The notes under the pieces were generated by a model. That model was not told the DNA's origin. It was given only the letters and a program-made list of their open reading frames with translations, and ran no database searches. DNA of 64,000 bases from Salsuginibacillus halophilus (GTDB lineage Bacteria > Bacillota > Bacilli > Bacillales > Marinococcaceae): NCBI RefSeq assembly GCF_003014715.1, contig NZ_PYAV01000003.1:124001-188000 (forward strand), read 5' to 3'. The position numbers and the translations under genes were made by a program. This document shows positions 63,194 to 64,000 of this stretch, piece by piece; positions within the stretch are counted from its first letter, which is position 1, and every line of letters begins with the position of its first letter.

Positions 63194-64000
63194 TTGGTAT
63201 GGTCATATGCAGAAAAGAAAATGTTGATTGCAGGAGAATGGATTGATGCGGATCAACGTATTGAAGTGATAGATCCTGCGACACAAGAGCCAGTCGGTTC
63301 AGTGCCAAAAGGAAGTGCAGATGAAGCCGAAAAAGCGCTTGCCTCTGCCCGGCGCGGGAAAGAGAAAGCAGCAAAGCTTACAGTGCGAGAGCGGATGGAT
63401 GTCTTACACGCGGCTGCAGATGAATTGAAAAATTCAAGCGAAATGTTTGCAGCGTGTATGAGTGCTGAAGGTGTTAAAACAAAAGCAGAAGCTGAAAGTG
63501 AAGTGCGCCGGGCTGAAGAGACACTTCGACTAGCTGCAGAAGAAGCACGACGCTTAAATGGGGAAATGATCTCTTTTGATCAAATGCCTGGCAATGGTGA
63601 CCGACATGGCTATTACTTCCGTTTTCCGCTTGGGATTGTTGCAGCAATAACACCATTTAATGATCCGTTAAACCTTGTAGCACATAAAATTGCACCAGCC
63701 ATTGCAGCAGGTAATGCAGTGATCTTAAAGCCTGCAGCTGAAACGCCGTTAAGCGCAATAATGCTTGCGGAAGCTTTTGAAAAAGCCGGCCTTGAAGCTG
63801 ATATTTTAAACGTAATCACCGGGCGCGGTCGTGAAGTAGGTGATCCGATTATTGAAAGCGAAGATGTCCGTATGATTACCTTTACCGGAGGATTAGGTGC
63901 AGGTGAAGCAATCGCAAAAAAAGCAGGGCTTAAAAAGTTGTCGATGGAACTCGGGTCGAACTGCCCGGCGCTTGTATTTTCTGACGCGGATTTAGATGAA
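63194..64000 (+). CDS. Aldehyde dehydrogenase (3' truncated by window)
   Basis: The first 269 residues of an NAD(P)-dependent aldehyde dehydrogenase: MLIAGEWIDADQRIEVIDPA, FPLGIVAAITPFNDPLNLVA, AIAAGNAVILKPAAETPLSA, ITFTGGLGAGEAIAK and SMELGSNCPALVFSDADLDE. The catalytic Cys lies beyond the window. The MELGSN motif is shared with lactaldehyde and phosphonoacetaldehyde dehydrogenase-like proteins. TTG start at 63194 is supported by AAAGGTGG 8 bases upstream. It follows hom closely; aspartate semialdehyde is a candidate substrate by context only. Confidence 0.88.
   Translation, partial: MVWSYAEKKMLIAGEWIDADQRIEVIDPATQEPVGSVPKGSADEAEKALASARRGKEKAAKLTVRERMDVLHAAADELKNSSEMFAACMSAEGVKTKAEAESEVRRAEETLRLAAEEARRLNGEMISFDQMPGNGDRHGYYFRFPLGIVAAITPFNDPLNLVAHKIAPAIAAGNAVILKPAAETPLSAIMLAEAFEKAGLEADILNVITGRGREVGDPIIESEDVRMITFTGGLGAGEAIAKKAGLKKLSMELGSNCPALVFSDADLDE

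Noticed and set aside
1-64000. tRNA, rRNA, CRISPR arrays, prophage or toxin-antitoxin genes
   Set aside because: None was seen; no regularly spaced repeats or integrase-like proteins are present.

Overview
The window comes from a Gram-positive member of the Bacillaceae. The gene order from ypjC to recU (ypjC-ypjD-dapB-mgsA-bshB1-bshA-cca-birA-panB-panC-dinG-[x]-tseB-aspB-asnS-dnaD-nth-[dynA]-ponA-recU) closely follows Bacillus subtilis. The strain also has menaquinone and bacillithiol genes, a RemA homologue, KapB, strong AGGAGG-type ribosome binding sites and several TTG/GTG starts. Acidic protein tails (PBP1A, the 58.2 kb membrane protein) suggest, but do not prove, a salt- or alkali-adapted species.

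Layout. 1-5.7 kb: menaquinone operon menD(partial)-menH-menB-menE-menC. 5.7-18.4 kb: ypjC on the minus strand, then a long plus-strand run for lysine/cell wall (dapB), methylglyoxal (mgsA), bacillithiol (bshB1, bshA), tRNA CCA ends (cca), biotin (birA), pantothenate (panB, panC, with no panD), dinG, a degenerate metallo-beta-lactamase-fold lipoprotein and tseB. 18.5-31.8 kb: aspB, asnS, dnaD, nth, a two-headed bacterial dynamin, the convergent recU-ponA pair, remA-like, racA-like, yppE and a two-domain rhodanese. 32-50.5 kb: UbiB-like kinase, ilvA, many small conserved or unknown genes, a thioredoxin-like cassette, cvfC-like, ydbS-ydbT and a telA-family operon. 50.6-56.9 kb: glutamate synthase gltB-gltD behind a good promoter and a cre-like box. 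57-64 kb: an aromatic-acid-exporter-like protein, two small membrane proteins, kapB, and an operon of a Cys/Met-metabolism PLP enzyme, an M20 amidohydrolase, homoserine dehydrogenase and an aldehyde dehydrogenase cut by the window end.

Most notable non-coding structures. (1) Two related ~0.5-0.6 kb elements without ORFs (31835-32416 and 43604-44130) each sit inside a transcription terminator and are flanked by a direct duplication of that entire terminator hairpin. The terminator sequence differs at the two sites, so this is target duplication by a terminator-seeking mobile element. (2) The leader at 59401-59613 has a 12-bp antiterminator pairing that excludes a terminator hairpin, upstream of the PLP/M20/homoserine dehydrogenase/ALDH operon. 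(3) A minus-strand ~95-nt candidate small RNA lies between the lipoprotein gene and tseB, with a pseudoknot-capable body and a U-tract terminator.

All function calls rest on recognition of motifs, lengths and gene order; no database search was run.
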